DNA from: Lachnospiraceae bacterium
GTDB taxonomy: Bacteria; Bacillota; Clostridia; Lachnospirales; Lachnospiraceae
Reading direction: 5' to 3'
NCBI GenBank assembly: GCA_017437965.1
Contig: JAFRWN010000084.1
Span: 1-34,203 of the forward strand
Length of the DNA stretch: 34,203 bases
Both the position numbers and the translations under genes were made by a program. Positions 23,693 through 31,506 of this stretch are shown piece by piece. The notes beneath the pieces were generated by a model. The model was given only the letters and a program-made list of their open reading frames with translations, was not told the DNA's origin and made no database searches. Positions within the stretch are counted from its first letter, which is position 1. Every line of letters starts with the position of its first letter.

Positions 23693-26041
23693 ATGAATAA
23701 AGAACTACTTCTCGCAAAATCCAACTTCCGCAAAAACCGCGGTACGAGCATCGGCATTTTCCTTCTCATGCTGCTTGCAGCACTTCTACTAAGCCTTGCT
23801 CTTATGATCGCGCTTGATGTAAAGCCTACCGCAGAAAAAGAGGCCAAAAGACTTGAAGCCGGTGACGGATATTTCCTGGTACAGACCATTGATGAAGGCA
23901 TCGACGAAGCTTACATGAGAAACCTGCTTGATGAAAAAACCACAAGACAGCAGTATACCGAATGTATCTATTATAATTTTTCACAGTCGGTTCCGTTTGG
24001 CGACGGAAAGCTTTCAAAATCTCTGGTTATTAACGATAAAAGAGTTTTCGATAACGAATATGACCGTGTGGAAATTGTCACGGAAGACAAAAGCATTACG
24101 GCTCCATACATATATGTTCCCTACCAGCTCCACACCAGCGGCGGCTTTAACGTTGGTGATGAATATCCGCTTCAGCTTTCCGGCGGAAAACAGAACCTAA
24201 AAATCAGAGGTTTTATCAATACAAGCTTTTTCGGCTGCAATAATGCAGGACCCTTTCAGTTTGTAATGGATGACGAAAGTTATGCAGAGCTTTGCGAAAT
24301 AGCATCGGACTGTAAGGCTCTTTTGGTAAATGTAGAACTTACAGACGGTGTAAAATGGACAAAACTCACCATGCAGATAGGAAACCGCTTTTCTGTAGAC
24401 AATGACAAAGGTTCAATGGATTGGAATGACATTGAGTCAACCCTGAATGAAAAAACTTTCATGTCGGACATTCTTCTGATTTCTTTCCTGATGGTAACCG
24501 TAATAATCATCCTTGTAACCAGCCTGATGCTTTCAAACTGCATCAAGAATTATATCAGGGAAAACATGACCAATCTCGGCGCTCTTAAGGCCATGGGCTT
24601 TACCAGCGGAAACCTTAAGGTTTCACTCCTTATCATGTTTACAGTGATTGCAACAATCGGCAGTATGATAGGTGCAGCACTTTCCTACCTGCTGGTACCT
24701 GTGATGGCAGGAGTGTTCGAAGGACAGGCCGGAGTGCCCTATAAGATGAGCTTTAACCCTGCAACATTTTTGGTGTCCCTTGGTTTTATCCTTGTGTTTA
24801 CGGTACTTGTGACTTTTATTGCCGCACGCAGACTTAAGAAGATCGAGGTTGTTACCGCATTTCGTGACGGTATTGATGCACATAATTTCAAGAAAAACAG
24901 AGTGGCGCTTGATAAGACATCACTGCCTTTGAACATGAGCCTGTCACTTAAGACACTTTTCACAAATCTGAAGCAGAACATTACAACCTTCTTTGTGACT
25001 GGACTTCTGGTTTTCGTATGCGTAATAGGTCTTCTGATGTATGAGAATTTCAACAGAAATCCAAAGCTTGAAATTCTTTCCTTCGAAACCTGCGGCGGTA
25101 TAATCGGTGTCGATAATGAATATGCTCCCGAGGTTGAAAAGCTTCTTAAGGACGAAGGCGCAAAAAATGTACGTTATCTTATGAATATGTACTTCAAATA
25201 TAAAGACGAAGAAGTGCTTAATGGCTATGTAGCGAGGGATGTTGACTCGTTGAATAACAAAGATGTCTTATACAAGGGCAGATTTCCGAAATATGATAAC
25301 GAAATTGCAATCGGCGGTAAGTTCTGCAAGCTTTACGGCTATGAGATCGGTGATGAAGTTGAGCTCAATTATGGAGATAATACATATTCATATCTTATTA
25401 CCGGACTGGTTCAGACCTGTAACGACGACGGAAGAGAATCCATAATGAGTGAAGATGCTGCCGCCCATTTAATCAATAAGTCCGACATTCCGGCAGGAAT
25501 ATGGTTTGATGTTGATAACAAAGAGGATGCTCAGAGAATTCTGGATGCGGCAAGCGAAAAATTCGGCGACAAGCTTGCTACAACACTTAACTTTTATGAT
25601 GTAATTGACGGAGCCATGACAACCTTCAGAACCATCACAACCCTGATGCTTACGATCATGATCACAATCTCCGCAGCCGTTATCATGCTGATACTTTTCC
25701 TTTTCATCAAGTCTCTTCTGTACAACAAGAGAAAAGACTACGGTATTTACAAGTCATTAGGCTACACCTCGAAGGACCTTATTTTACAGACTGCAGGCAG
25801 CTTCATGCCGACCGTCATACTTTCGGTAATTATTTTCTCGATATTGTCGTATTTTCTTGCAAATCCGTACATGCAGACCATTATGTTTCATTTCGGTCTG
25901 ATGAAATGCACCTTTACAATACCTGTTGCAGGCGTTATAATGATAGGTGCAGGACTCATAGCACTGGCTTTCTTCTTCGCAGTATTCCAGGCGAGGAAGA
26001 TAAGAAAGATTGAGCCCTACAATATGCTGACGGAGAACTGA
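23693..26041 (+). CDS. FtsX-family ABC transporter permease of the TCS-linked exporter
   Basis: The 782-residue permease has an N-terminal helix (about 20-43), a first extracytoplasmic domain, an FtsX core of three helices, a central helix (about 433-455), a second extracytoplasmic domain and a C-terminal FtsX core of three helices, about eight in all. Its C-terminus (ARKIRKIEPYNMLTEN) is characteristic of MacB-like exporters. I chose ATG 23693 because GGGATGG lies 7 bases upstream; an in-frame ATG at 23660 is inside the ATPase gene. The substrate is unknown: peptide antibiotics or envelope lipids are both possible. Confidence 0.92.
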   Translation: MNKELLLAKSNFRKNRGTSIGIFLLMLLAALLLSLALMIALDVKPTAEKEAKRLEAGDGYFLVQTIDEGIDEAYMRNLLDEKTTRQQYTECIYYNFSQSVPFGDGKLSKSLVINDKRVFDNEYDRVEIVTEDKSITAPYIYVPYQLHTSGGFNVGDEYPLQLSGGKQNLKIRGFINTSFFGCNNAGPFQFVMDDESYAELCEIASDCKALLVNVELTDGVKWTKLTMQIGNRFSVDNDKGSMDWNDIESTLNEKTFMSDILLISFLMVTVIIILVTSLMLSNCIKNYIRENMTNLGALKAMGFTSGNLKVSLLIMFTVIATIGSMIGAALSYLLVPVMAGVFEGQAGVPYKMSFNPATFLVSLGFILVFTVLVTFIAARRLKKIEVVTAFRDGIDAHNFKKNRVALDKTSLPLNMSLSLKTLFTNLKQNITTFFVTGLLVFVCVIGLLMYENFNRNPKLEILSFETCGGIIGVDNEYAPEVEKLLKDEGAKNVRYLMNMYFKYKDEEVLNGYVARDVDSLNNKDVLYKGRFPKYDNEIAIGGKFCKLYGYEIGDEVELNYGDNTYSYLITGLVQTCNDDGRESIMSEDAAAHLINKSDIPAGIWFDVDNKEDAQRILDAASEKFGDKLATTLNFYDVIDGAMTTFRTITTLMLTIMITISAAVIMLILFLFIKSLLYNKRKDYGIYKSLGYTSKDLILQTAGSFMPTVILSVIIFSILSYFLANPYMQTIMFHFGLMKCTFTIPVAGVIMIGAGLIALAFFFAVFQARKIRKIEPYNMLTEN

Positions 26042-26072
26042 TGCTCTGCTTGCAGAAAACGGAGGGGTTTAC

Positions 26073-26555
26073 ATGGAAAAAGACAGGCAAAAGGCAATGA
26101 AGGGCATAATGATAAAGATGAGTCTGCTCATGGGGGTGACGCTCAGCTTCTTTCTCTCGCTTACCGGACTGTTGTCCTCGGGACACTTTACGGTGCCGGG
26201 ATTCATCGTAAGCTTCATTGTCAGCACGATAATCAGCATTTTGATCGGAATCTTTATTCCTGTAAGGAAGCTTGGTGAGAAGGCAAGTGCAGGCAAGAAG
26301 GGCTTTGCAAAGACCTGTGTGGAAAGTCTGGTTTCGGATCTTATCTATACACCGGTAATGACGCTCGTTATGACCATAATGGCCTACATTAAAATCGAAG
26401 GCGACAAGCCGCCGTATCCTGTTATGTTTCTTAAATCACTTTTGATTTCACTGGTGGTAGGCTTTGTGCTTATTATGATCTTTATGCCGCTGTACCTTAA
26501 GTTGCTGCTTAAGGGAAAGATGCCCGGAGGACCGGAGGGTGGTCCCGAAAGATAG
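26073..26555 (+). CDS. Four-helix membrane protein, DUF2798-like
   Basis: The 160-residue protein has four membrane helices (about 15-33, 43-62, 91-110 and 121-145) and a hydrophilic tail rich in Gly and Pro (GKMPGGPEGGPER). It resembles the DUF2798 type, a guess from the helix pattern and the FIVSFIVSTIISILIGIFI and LVMTIMAYIKI segments. GGAGGGG lies 5 bases before the ATG. It is 31 bases downstream of the exporter permease on the same strand and probably shares its promoter. It abuts the end of the convergent AraC gene without overlap. Confidence 0.68.
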   Translation: MEKDRQKAMKGIMIKMSLLMGVTLSFFLSLTGLLSSGHFTVPGFIVSFIVSTIISILIGIFIPVRKLGEKASAGKKGFAKTCVESLVSDLIYTPVMTLVMTIMAYIKIEGDKPPYPVMFLKSLLISLVVGFVLIMIFMPLYLKLLLKGKMPGGPEGGPER

Positions 26556-27467
26556 TCAGTTCCGTTTGTTTTTACGGAATTCCCTCGGAGTCAGTCTGTA
26601 GCATCTTACGAACTGCTCAGTCATATAACTTGAAGAATTGAATCCGCACCGGCTGCTAATGTTTCCGACGGAATCATCTGTACCTGCTAAAAGCTCCATG
26701 GCTTTGTCAAGGCGGTAACGTATCAGATATTCGTTCGGTGAGTGGCCGGTGTATTTTTTGAAAATATTGTTGCAGCCGGATTTGCTGAGGTTTCCGGAAG
26801 CGGCAATTTCCTCGAGGGTCAGCTTCTCATCATAGTTCTCTTTTATAAATCCTATCATGTTTTTCAGAGATTCTATACGTTCATAGTTTATTTCGTTGAG
26901 CTCGCTTAGGTTTTCGCCGGCACGAAGGAGTACATAGTGCCAGATTCCGAAAAAGCTTCTTGTGATTTCAAACTGATTTCCCGCAGCTTTGTTGAGCTCA
27001 TCTGTGAGATAGTTGATTTTTTTGGTATCCTCATCGCCTTTTTTGAAAAGAATATACTGCAGGTCGGGATCCGTGATCACGGGGAGGACATATTCCGACT
27101 CAACCTCGGGAGAGGAAATGAGGAGCCTGGGGTGAATGACGGTAATGATATAGGTGCAGTAGGTATTGTCCACATCGGTCGAGAAGTGCAGCTGGCGGGA
27201 ATTGATGAATATGGTGTCGCCGGCATTGACCTCGATCAGGCTGCCGTTTATGTTATAGGCCATTTTTCCGTTAAGCACGGTCATGAGCTCCACATCCTCA
27301 TGCCAGTGTACCTTTCTTATCCATGGCGAGGATCCGTCCATGTGTCCGACAAAGGAGTAGGAGGGAAAGGAAGGGTCATCATAGTTTACGATTTCCGAGC
27401 GGTCATCCCTCTGTCTTATCATCGCACGCCACTGCTCACGTTTTGTAAGATAGTTTTGATTTTTCAC
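26556..27467 (-). CDS. AraC-family transcriptional regulator
   Basis: The protein is about 303 residues. An N-terminal cupin domain carries HWHEDVELMTVLNGKM (numbered from the chosen start, about 54-69), a typical small-ligand pocket. The C-terminal AraC domain has two helix-turn-helices: TLEEIAASGNLSKSGCNNIFKKYTG, written here as its parts LEEIAASGNLSKS and NIFKKYTG, then VGNISSRCGFNSSSY, ending TPREFR. I chose GTG 27467, 7 bases after GGAG; a GTG 21 bases upstream is in frame but lacks a ribosome binding site. It is divergent from the esterase lipoprotein and is likely to control that gene and itself through the inverted repeats between them. Confidence 0.9.
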   Translation of the reverse strand: MKNQNYLTKREQWRAMIRQRDDRSEIVNYDDPSFPSYSFVGHMDGSSPWIRKVHWHEDVELMTVLNGKMAYNINGSLIEVNAGDTIFINSRQLHFSTDVDNTYCTYIITVIHPRLLISSPEVESEYVLPVITDPDLQYILFKKGDEDTKKINYLTDELNKAAGNQFEITRSFFGIWHYVLLRAGENLSELNEINYERIESLKNMIGFIKENYDEKLTLEEIAASGNLSKSGCNNIFKKYTGHSPNEYLIRYRLDKAMELLAGTDDSVGNISSRCGFNSSSYMTEQFVRCYRLTPREFRKNKRN

Positions 27468-27493
27468 AATTTTTCTCCGATTATTCACAAGAT

Positions 27494-27540
27494 TTACAAT
27501 ATTGTTATAAATTGTAACATAATCCTTATTGAAACAGCAA
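27494..27540. promoter_or_regulatory. Inverted repeat and minus-strand promoter between AraC and esterase
   Basis: TTACAAT (27494-27500) and ATTGTAA (27511-27517) form a perfect 7-bp inverted repeat, and a nested ACAATATTGT palindrome lies inside it. On the minus strand, TTGCTG (27540-27535) and TACAAT (27516-27511) are 18 bases apart and could drive the AraC gene. The repeat would then overlap its -10 element. Confidence 0.5.
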
Positions 27541-27557
27541 GGAAAATGTTATAAAAT
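27529..27557 (+). promoter_or_regulatory. Promoter of the esterase lipoprotein gene
   Basis: TTGAAA (27529-27534) and TAAAAT (27552-27557) are 17 bases apart, with the start codon 33 bases further on. It lies just downstream of the inverted repeat, fitting AraC control. Confidence 0.7.
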
Positions 27558-27589
27558 TATAATCACTAAAAAGAAATGTGAGGCAGGCC

Positions 27590-29104
27590 ATGAAAAAAAG
27601 AGTAATATTATTTTTTATCATGATGTTGTTTATATTCGTCGAAGCATGCGGCAGTTCCGACGGCAGTGAACCGGCTGAGAGTAAGATAGTTCTTGTAAAC
27701 AATATGACGGATGGGGAGCGGGAACGTGTGGATAAGCATAAACTCACTCTGCTTGACGCACCGGAGACCAAAGCACCTGAGGAAAAAGAGTACAAGGTCA
27801 GTGTGGAGTATAAGACTACAAGCCAGGCGGAGCTTATGGAACGCCTCGAGCAGTCTAAGGATATGCTGACAAAGGAGCAGTATGAGCAGGCTTCTGAGGT
27901 CTTAAAGGAGATGGAGGATGGCATAGTCGAAAGGAAATATGTGCTTGTCAACGGGAAGATCATGTTCTGGATTCCATCCGCACAGAGTGAAGGACTTAAC
28001 GGTGAGGAATTTTATGACGGAGGCAGGTACACTTTTAATTTAGGGTATTATGATGATGACGGGAATTATATAGATGAAAGCAAAGATTTTGCTGATTTTG
28101 AGGAATATCTTTCATGGATAAAGACCTATCTTATGGAGCATTACGGGTATTCCAAGGAAAAGGCTGAACAGGAGTGTGAATATATAAAGGCAGGCCAGGA
28201 GGCTATTGTAAGCGGAAATGTTGAAGTACTACCTGAGGGAACGGTCGATCCGAGCGACCCGAAGTATTTTGACAGCGAGGATGAGTTCGTGGACTACCGT
28301 GACAAGTGGGAGTTTGACCGCAGTGAGGTTGAAAAAATCAAGGATTATATTGATGAATACAGTATTTATGATGAGGAGATGGACATCGAATATCTTGTCC
28401 ATGTGACCCTGCCGCCTGATTATGATAAGGAAAAGACTTATCCTGTCTTTTTTCTGACCGACGGAGTATGGCGCTTCGGTAACCACACGGAGCTCAGGAA
28501 ACTGATGGAGAATGGCGAGGCAGCGCCCGTGATACTTGTAAGTCTTGGCTATAATTATCATCTCGACGGCTCGGAAGGAAATTTCCGCGGAAGCCAGCTG
28601 GTGCTTGAAAGAAAGAAGCTTCTTGATTTTATTACCGACAACCTGATGCCGTATCTTGGTGAGCAGTATAAGATTGATTATGCGTCCTCGACACTTTATG
28701 GTCATTCGGACGGAGGAGTGTTTGCACACTATGCCCTGTTTAATTCTGATAAATATGAGAACAGGCCCTTCGGAAAATATATAATCGGAAGTCCTGCATT
28801 CTGGGGGCTTTATGACCGTGATCCGGAGTATGATCTCGAAGGCTGTCTTAGTGACTATGGTTATTTTGACAGAAACGAAAAACTTGATAAAAGTGTTTTT
28901 CTCTGCGCAGGCTCTGAGGAGGATCCGGATTATGCGGATGAATATAACGGCCATCCCACAACACTCGAAGGCCTTGCTTCCCTTAAGGAAAGGCTTGAAA
29001 GCAAGGGCGCGGATGTGAAATATAAGCTCTATGATTCGCATCATTACCAGTATATTCCGGAGATGCTCTGCGAATATCTGAAGGAAACTTACCCGGCGAA
29101 GTAA
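27590..29104 (+). CDS. Alpha/beta-hydrolase esterase lipoprotein
   Basis: The 504-residue protein has a lipoprotein-like signal with Cys20 in FVEAC; the Glu at -2 is unusual. A charged helical region follows (about 75-115), then a region of unknown fold (120-250). A C-terminal esterase-D-like alpha/beta hydrolase (about 255-500) carries the nucleophile Ser373 in GHSDGG. Asp447 or a nearby acid and His484/485 (DSHHYQY) are candidates for the rest of the triad. It may deacylate polysaccharides or esters at the cell surface, like feruloyl or acetyl-xylan esterases of the family; the exact substrate is unknown. I chose ATG 27590 after GTGAGG; a GTG at 27578 is an alternative. Confidence 0.88.
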   Translation: MKKRVILFFIMMLFIFVEACGSSDGSEPAESKIVLVNNMTDGERERVDKHKLTLLDAPETKAPEEKEYKVSVEYKTTSQAELMERLEQSKDMLTKEQYEQASEVLKEMEDGIVERKYVLVNGKIMFWIPSAQSEGLNGEEFYDGGRYTFNLGYYDDDGNYIDESKDFADFEEYLSWIKTYLMEHYGYSKEKAEQECEYIKAGQEAIVSGNVEVLPEGTVDPSDPKYFDSEDEFVDYRDKWEFDRSEVEKIKDYIDEYSIYDEEMDIEYLVHVTLPPDYDKEKTYPVFFLTDGVWRFGNHTELRKLMENGEAAPVILVSLGYNYHLDGSEGNFRGSQLVLERKKLLDFITDNLMPYLGEQYKIDYASSTLYGHSDGGVFAHYALFNSDKYENRPFGKYIIGSPAFWGLYDRDPEYDLEGCLSDYGYFDRNEKLDKSVFLCAGSEEDPDYADEYNGHPTTLEGLASLKERLESKGADVKYKLYDSHHYQYIPEMLCEYLKETYPAK

Positions 29105-29129
29105 GTGAATTAAAAAGAAAAATTGCAAT

Positions 29130-29176
29130 GTCAACAGCTATTTAGAAAAATTTCAAAATAGCTGTTGACTTTTTTT
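29130..29176. terminator. Terminator stem doubling as SdpR-type operator
   Basis: GTCAACAGCTATTT (29130-29143) and AAATAGCTGTTGAC (29156-29169) form a perfect 14-bp stem with a 12-base loop, followed by seven T residues. This is a good terminator for the esterase gene. The right arm ends in TTGAC, the start of the next promoter's -35 element. The same CTATTT/AAATAG core recurs at 29201-29230. Confidence 0.82.
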
Positions 29177-29193
29177 ATTGCCGGTGGTATAGT
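29165..29193 (+). promoter_or_regulatory. Promoter of the sdpR-sdpI operon
   Basis: TTGACT (29165-29170) and TATAGT (29188-29193) are 17 bases apart. The -35 lies inside the right arm of the terminator stem, and the promoter is bracketed by two copies of the CTATTT/AAATAG element. Confidence 0.82.
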
Positions 29194-29200
29194 ATAGGCA

Positions 29201-29230
29201 AGCTATTTAGAATTTTATCAAAATAGATTT
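29201..29230. promoter_or_regulatory. Second CTATTT/AAATAG operator copy
   Basis: AGCTATTTAG (29201-29210) and CAAAATAG (29219-29226) repeat the first stem's core almost exactly with similar spacing, but without the outer arms. It sits just downstream of the -10 element and upstream of the GAGGAGGGG ribosome binding site. A dimeric ArsR-type repressor bound here would block transcription. Confidence 0.7.
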
Positions 29231-29246
29231 GCGAGGAGGGGCCCAT

Positions 29247-29555
29247 ATGGCACTGCAGGATACTTTAAAGGCCATCTCGGATCCGGTGCGGCGCGAAATA
29301 CTTGCGATGCTGAAAGACGGGCGCAAGGCCGCGGGAGAGATAGCCGAGAAATTCGATATGACCTTTGCAACGGTTTCATATCACCTGAAGCTTCTTAAAA
29401 AAGCCGAGCTGATCGATGAGTGCAGGGAAAAGAATTTCATATACTATTCCCTCAACACCTCGGTATTTGAGGAAATCATGGTCTGGGCGGCAGGGTTTAT
29501 GAAGACGACGGCGAAGGATGAGCCGGAGGAAAACGGCGAAAGTGAAATTAAGTGA
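29247..29555 (+). CDS. sdpR: SdpR-like ArsR-family autorepressor
   Basis: This 102-residue winged-helix protein has the ArsR fold: SDPVRREILAMLKDGRKAAG, then AEKFDMTFATVSYHLKLLKK, followed by a beta wing (FIYYSLNTS) and a C-terminal helix. The SDPVRREIL opening and the lack of a CxC metal site place it with the autorepressor SdpR group rather than metal sensors. The ATG follows GAGGAGGGG by 6 bases; an in-frame start at 29229 would lie upstream of that site. It is followed by an SdpI homologue, the pairing known from Bacillus subtilis, where SdpI holds SdpR at the membrane when the SdpC toxin is sensed. Confidence 0.88.
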   Translation: MALQDTLKAISDPVRREILAMLKDGRKAAGEIAEKFDMTFATVSYHLKLLKKAELIDECREKNFIYYSLNTSVFEEIMVWAAGFMKTTAKDEPEENGESEIK

Positions 29556-29607
29556 TGTAACAGGCGCGTCACTGTGAAGAGTAAATGCCTGCGATAAGGA
29601 GCATAAC

Positions 29608-30258
29608 ATGAAAAAACTCAGACTTGAAAAAATCGACCTTGTATTGGCAGGGCTTTGCCTGGCTGCAATTATTCCCGGACTGTGTCTCTGGAATGAACTG
29701 CCTGATAAAATTGCCCGCCACTTTGATATGAACGGAGATCCGGATGGTTATTCAAGCAAACTCTTTGTGATAGTAATGCTACCGCTCATCATGACGGCTA
29801 TTTCACTGTTTACAAGCATTCTGATCAACAGCGGAAGAAGTAAGGCAAACCCCGAAAAAGTAAAGAACCTGGTAAAATTCATTTTCCCGGCAACTCTTTA
29901 TGTGGCACAGGCCTGCATACTTCTTTACGCTCTGGACAAGCTTAAGAATTTTATGGTGGTAGAGCTTACGTTCTTTAGTGTGTTGATCATACTGATCGGA
30001 AATTATATGCCGAAGCTTAAACCGAATGGGGTAATCGGCCTCAGAACCTCGCACACTCTTAATAATGAAGAGTGCTGGAGGGTAACTCACCGCTTTGCCG
30101 GAAAAGTATGGGTGATCGGCGGAATTATCTGCCTGCCGATTGCATTGATGGAAAAACTGATACCATTCTTTATTATCTTTGCCTTACTGATCATCATTCC
30201 TGTTGTTTACTCGGAGGTTGTTTACAGGAAGATAAAACAGGCGGAAGCAGGGGAGTAA
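29608..30258 (+). CDS. sdpI: SdpI-family immunity membrane protein
   Basis: The 216-residue protein has six predicted membrane helices (about 11-28, 51-72, 90-110, 115-133, 166-182 and 184-205). The family motif LPDKIARHFDMNGDPDG lies at 31-47 in the first extracytoplasmic loop, and a second conserved segment GLRTSHTLNNEECW at 144-157. In B. subtilis, SdpI protects against the SdpC peptide toxin and relays its presence to SdpR. No sdpABC toxin genes are in this window, so this copy may defend against toxins from others. AAGGAG precedes the start. It is separated from sdpR by 52 bases with no clear terminator. Confidence 0.9.
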   Translation: MKKLRLEKIDLVLAGLCLAAIIPGLCLWNELPDKIARHFDMNGDPDGYSSKLFVIVMLPLIMTAISLFTSILINSGRSKANPEKVKNLVKFIFPATLYVAQACILLYALDKLKNFMVVELTFFSVLIILIGNYMPKLKPNGVIGLRTSHTLNNEECWRVTHRFAGKVWVIGGIICLPIALMEKLIPFFIIFALLIIIPVVYSEVVYRKIKQAEAGE

Positions 30259-30293
30259 ATACAAATACTGCCTACGGAAAGGAACTTAAAAAA

Positions 30294-30497
30294 ATGGAAA
30301 AATTAAAAGATTTTTTACCTATCATTATCCCTCTTGCAATCGTAGAGTTGATACTTTTGGTATATGTTTTACACCACATCTTCACCCACGATACCTATAA
30401 ACACGGCAACCGTACCCTATGGGTAATAGTATCAATCATCGGCATGGAATTCATCGGACCGATACTGTACTTAGTGTTGGGGAAGAGTGAGGAATAG
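30294..30497 (+). CDS. PLDc_N-type mini membrane protein
   Basis: The 67-residue protein has two membrane helices (about 8-25 and 42-61), a central HDTYKHGNR turn and a short acidic tail. It matches the PLD-nuclease N-terminal (PLDc_N) domain that occurs alone in small proteins such as YxlE of the B. subtilis sigY operon, where it also precedes an ATPase and permease. The ATG follows AAAGGA by about 10 bases and is 35 bases beyond sdpI. It has no nuclease domain; the function of stand-alone PLDc_N proteins is not known. Confidence 0.8.
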   Translation: MEKLKDFLPIIIPLAIVELILLVYVLHHIFTHDTYKHGNRTLWVIVSIIGMEFIGPILYLVLGKSEE

Positions 30498-30511
30498 GAA
30501 AAACAATAGGT

Positions 30512-30528
30512 GTCACATGAAGTGTGAC
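30512..30528. repeat. Short hairpin between PLDc_N and ATPase genes
   Basis: GTCACA (30512-30517) and TGTGAC (30523-30528) form a 6-bp stem with a 5-base loop. No T-tract follows, so it is not a normal terminator. It could attenuate or stabilise the downstream message; nothing more can be said. Confidence 0.4.
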
Positions 30529-30579
30529 GGATGAGGTGTTAACTGATTATATAATGATTGTTGATAAGGATTGTGTATT

Positions 30580-31482
30580 ATGTCCTCTATACTCGAAATA
30601 AAAAACTTGAAAAAATCCTTCGGCCCGAAGCAAGTCCTTAAAGACGTCACCTTCTCCATCCCTGAGGGCAGTATCTTCGGCTTTGTCGGTGTAAACGGCG
30701 CAGGAAAGACCACGACGATGAAAATTATACTGGGCCTTCTTGCACCCGACAGCGGAGAGGTCAGAGTCTGCGACGAAAGGGTAGTCGGAAACGGAGAGAA
30801 GACTAACCATTATATCGGCTACCTCCCGGATGTGCCGGAATTCTATGGCTATATGAACGCGAGGGAGTACCTGATGTTCATCGGAGAAATTGCAGGCTAT
30901 ACGGGCGATAAGAACGCAAGGACAGAAGAACTACTTGACTTGGTAGGCCTTGCGGCAGATGCAAAGCGCCGCATAAAAGGCTACTCCCGTGGCATGAAGC
31001 AGAGGCTCGGCGTTGCCCAGGCGCTTTTTGCAAAGCCAAGGCTTCTCATATGTGATGAGCCCACCTCGGCGCTTGACCCTGTCGGCAGGAAGGAGATACT
31101 TGATCTTCTTAAGGCTGCAAAGAGCGAGACGACAGTGCTTTTCTCAACCCATATACTTTCCGATGTCGAGAGGGTGGCTGACGAGATCGCGATGCTTAAC
31201 GAGGGCGAGATTAAATTTGCCGGAAAGCCTGCGGAGATTCTGTCACGCCATGCCGAGCAGGAATATGTGCTCGAACTTAATAATGAGACGGAATATGAGG
31301 CGGTTCTCGAAGCTTTCCCGGAGCTTAGGAAAGCGGACGGAGAAGCTTCGGAAATACTGACAATACAGGACGTGGAAACCGCCCGGAAAGTAATGGATTA
31401 TCTCGTGGACAAAAAAATACTGCCACTTAAATTTGAGAAGAAAGAGGCAGACCTCGAGAGCATCTTTATGAAGAATTTATAG
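30580..31482 (+). CDS. ABC transporter ATPase, YxlF-like
   Basis: The 300-residue ATPase has Walker A GVNGAGKT (37-44), a Q-loop region around YLPDVPEFYG, a signature with the unusual form YSRGM (135-139), Walker B LLICDEP (155-161) and switch His191. A C-terminal extension beyond residue 215 is common in ATPases that drive ABC-2 permeases, such as YxlF and the bacitracin BcrA group. I chose ATG 30580 because AAGGA lies 9 bases upstream; an earlier TTG at 30571 has no spacing. Its permease starts 24 bases downstream. It may export or expel a membrane-active peptide. Confidence 0.92.
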   Translation: MSSILEIKNLKKSFGPKQVLKDVTFSIPEGSIFGFVGVNGAGKTTTMKIILGLLAPDSGEVRVCDERVVGNGEKTNHYIGYLPDVPEFYGYMNAREYLMFIGEIAGYTGDKNARTEELLDLVGLAADAKRRIKGYSRGMKQRLGVAQALFAKPRLLICDEPTSALDPVGRKEILDLLKAAKSETTVLFSTHILSDVERVADEIAMLNEGEIKFAGKPAEILSRHAEQEYVLELNNETEYEAVLEAFPELRKADGEASEILTIQDVETARKVMDYLVDKKILPLKFEKKEADLESIFMKNL

Positions 31483-31506
31483 ACGTAAACTCTGAAAGGA
31501 TACAAA

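Noticed and set aside
26560..26581. TTCCGT/ACGGAA inverted repeat at the junction of the 26073 gene and the AraC gene
   Set aside because: The stem is only six bases and no T-tract follows on either strand, so I do not call it a terminator.
28229..29134. 301-codon open frame antisense to the esterase gene
   Set aside because: The frame lacks a promoter or ribosome binding site and encodes no recognisable domain. The plus-strand gene has clear domains and a start signal.
29556..29607. AGTGA/TCACT pairing between sdpR and sdpI
   Set aside because: The 5-bp stem has a long loop and no T-tract, so it is too weak to be called a terminator or attenuator.
30527..30555. Possible internal promoter before the YxlF-like ATPase, with TATAAT at 30550-30555
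   Set aside because: The -10 is perfect but the bases 17 upstream (ACGGAT) are not a -35. I leave the gene in the sdpR operon.
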